Below the pieces are notes generated by a model that ran no database searches, was not told where the DNA came from, and saw only the letters and a program-made list of their open reading frames with translations. From NCBI GenBank assembly GCA_903858555.1, contig CAIOJG010000078.1:1-7473 (forward strand): a stretch of 7,473 bases of DNA, in the 5' to 3' direction. The first letter of the stretch is position 1; each line of letters starts with the position of its first letter. This DNA comes from Candidatus Magasanikiibacteriota bacterium. GTDB taxonomy: Bacteria > Patescibacteriota > Patescibacteriia > Magasanikbacterales > GWA2-37-8. Below are positions 6,479 to 7,473 of this stretch, one piece after another. A program made the translations under genes and the position numbers.

Positions 6479-7473
6479 ATGAAAAACAATTCTATCATTT
6501 TCACCTGCTCCCACTGTGGCGCCCAATTCCAAAAATGGACTGGGCGCTGTTTGGAGTGTGGTAAATGGGGTACGGTAGAAAAGAGCGCAGCTACAATTGT
6601 CGATAAAAAAAATTCCGAAGCGCAAAATTATCCGCCGGCTAAAACTACCAAACTGGCAGACGTCGACGATAAAAATTTTACTCGTCTAAAAACCAATATT
6701 TACGAATTGGACCGAGTCTTAGGCGGTGGGATTGTTCCTGGTAGTTTGGTTTTGCTTGGTGGTGAGCCGGGTATTGGTAAATCTACTTTAGCCTTACAAC
6801 TGTCCGCCATTTTTGCCAACACTGTATATTTTTCCGGAGAAGAATCCGCTCAACAAATTAAATTGCGTGCCAGTCGTTTGAGTATCCAGTCCCCTAATTT
6901 AAAATTAGCCAACGAGACCAACGTTGAAACTATCATCGCTACTGCCGTGGCGGAGAAAACTCCACTAACCATTGTTGATTCCATTCAAACTTTACAAAGC
7001 GCAGAAGTTGAAGGTGAAGCCGGCAACGTAAACCAAGTCCGCGCCTGCACCGTAAAATTAATGGAGGCCGCCAAAAAAAATAATATTACTTTTATTTTAA
7101 TCGGACAAGTCACCAAAGATGGTGGCGTTGCTGGACCAAAAACTTTAGAACATTTAGTGGATACCGTTTTGTATTTAGAAGGCGATCGTTTCCACGATTA
7201 TCGCATCCTACGAGCCGCAAAAAATCGTTTTGGTCCAACCGATGAAGTGGGAATTTTTACAATGGAAAAAGATGGACTAATAGAAGTAAAAAATCCATCC
7301 GCTTCACTTTTAGGTGAACGCACCGAAGCTGTACCGGGTACTGTTATTACCTGTGTAATGGAAGGCACCAGACCAATCTTAGTAGAAATCCAAGCCCTAG
7401 TCACCAAAACTAGTTTTGGGTTTCCGCAACGTCGCGCCTCTGGGTTTGATCTCAACCGTTTACAAGTGCTCAT
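6479..7473 (+). CDS. radA: DNA repair protein RadA/Sms (3' partial)
   Basis: RadA is a RecA-related hexameric helicase that extends D-loops and drives branch migration during recombination and repair, and in some bacteria during natural transformation. The window holds 331 codons of a family usually near 450 residues; the frame stays open to the edge. Visible marks are an N-terminal C4 zinc finger (C10, C13, C24, C27, pattern CSHCG...CLECGKWGT), Walker A GEPGIGKS (95-102), a Walker B-like strand TIVDS (D167), the block GQVTKDGGVAGPKTLEHLVD (209-228), the RadA-specific KNRFG motif (248-252), and the start of the Lon-protease-like domain (from about 287) with the RRASGFDLNRL block near the edge. 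The ATG at 6479 puts the zinc finger at the usual distance from the N-terminus and lies 4 nt after the previous stop. No Shine-Dalgarno is visible; the spacer is A-only. It is probably co-transcribed with the upstream genes. Identification is secure. Confidence 0.98.
   Translation, partial: MKNNSIIFTCSHCGAQFQKWTGRCLECGKWGTVEKSAATIVDKKNSEAQNYPPAKTTKLADVDDKNFTRLKTNIYELDRVLGGGIVPGSLVLLGGEPGIGKSTLALQLSAIFANTVYFSGEESAQQIKLRASRLSIQSPNLKLANETNVETIIATAVAEKTPLTIVDSIQTLQSAEVEGEAGNVNQVRACTVKLMEAAKKNNITFILIGQVTKDGGVAGPKTLEHLVDTVLYLEGDRFHDYRILRAAKNRFGPTDEVGIFTMEKDGLIEVKNPSASLLGERTEAVPGTVITCVMEGTRPILVEIQALVTKTSFGFPQRRASGFDLNRLQVL

Noticed and set aside
7198..7473. Antisense open frame at the right edge
   Set aside because: It lies over the conserved KNRFG and Lon-like region of radA, which is unmistakably coding on the + strand.
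1..7473. CRISPR array, tRNA/rRNA gene, insertion sequence or attachment site
   Set aside because: No spaced direct repeats, cloverleaf or rRNA-like segments, transposase frames or terminal inverted repeats were seen; the whole window is accounted for by six + strand genes.
3..7473. Alternative genetic code with UGA read as Gly (as in Gracilibacteria/SR1)
   Set aside because: All six frames are intact in the standard code, Trp is encoded by TGG at conserved places, and no gene is interrupted by TGA.

Overview
The window is a fully coding, single-strand (+) block. It runs from the 3' part of a Clp-family AAA+ ATPase gene, through four compactly spaced envelope or secretion-type genes, into the 5' part of radA. 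Gaps between genes are 3, 20, 1, 1 and 4 nt. There is no intergenic stretch long enough for a terminator, and I found no convincing internal promoter, so the block reads as one operon, or part of one, cut at both window edges.

The organism is most likely an ultra-small-genome bacterium of the Patescibacteria/CPR type (a Parcubacteria-like lineage is my best guess). This is inference from style, not from a marker gene. The reasons are AT-rich composition, extreme gene packing, starts without visible Shine-Dalgarno motifs, a secreted protein carrying a TrbC/VirB2-like two-helix segment inside a much larger polypeptide, and long hypothetical proteins with disordered P/T/E-rich regions. The standard code fits: stops are TAA or TAG and no in-frame TGA needs reassignment.

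Layout: (1) 3-827, partial Clp ATPase D2 module, ClpC-like because of an FGF loop. (2) 831-2309, cysteine-free unknown protein with a long disordered region, a charged coiled-coil-like stretch and a Trp-rich C-terminal membrane segment. (3) 2330-3559, membrane-anchored TolB/WD40-like beta-propeller. (4) 3561-4217, membrane-anchored DsbA-like thiol oxidoreductase with a CSDC active site. (5) 4219-6474, secreted, cysteine-rich protein of 751 residues with a VirB2/TrbC-like pair of transmembrane helices and a C-terminal NlpC/P60- or CHAP-like cysteine hydrolase domain. (6) 6479 to the end, radA, truncated by the window.

A working model, which is inference: genes 2-5 build a cell-envelope assembly related to type IV secretion or DNA uptake. 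The Dsb protein would form disulfides in the 39-cysteine ectoprotein encoded 1 nt downstream. The C-terminal hydrolase would open peptidoglycan. The beta-propeller would act as an extracytoplasmic scaffold. RadA, a branch-migration helicase that in other bacteria helps integrate incoming DNA, may be co-expressed for that purpose or may simply be a neighbour.
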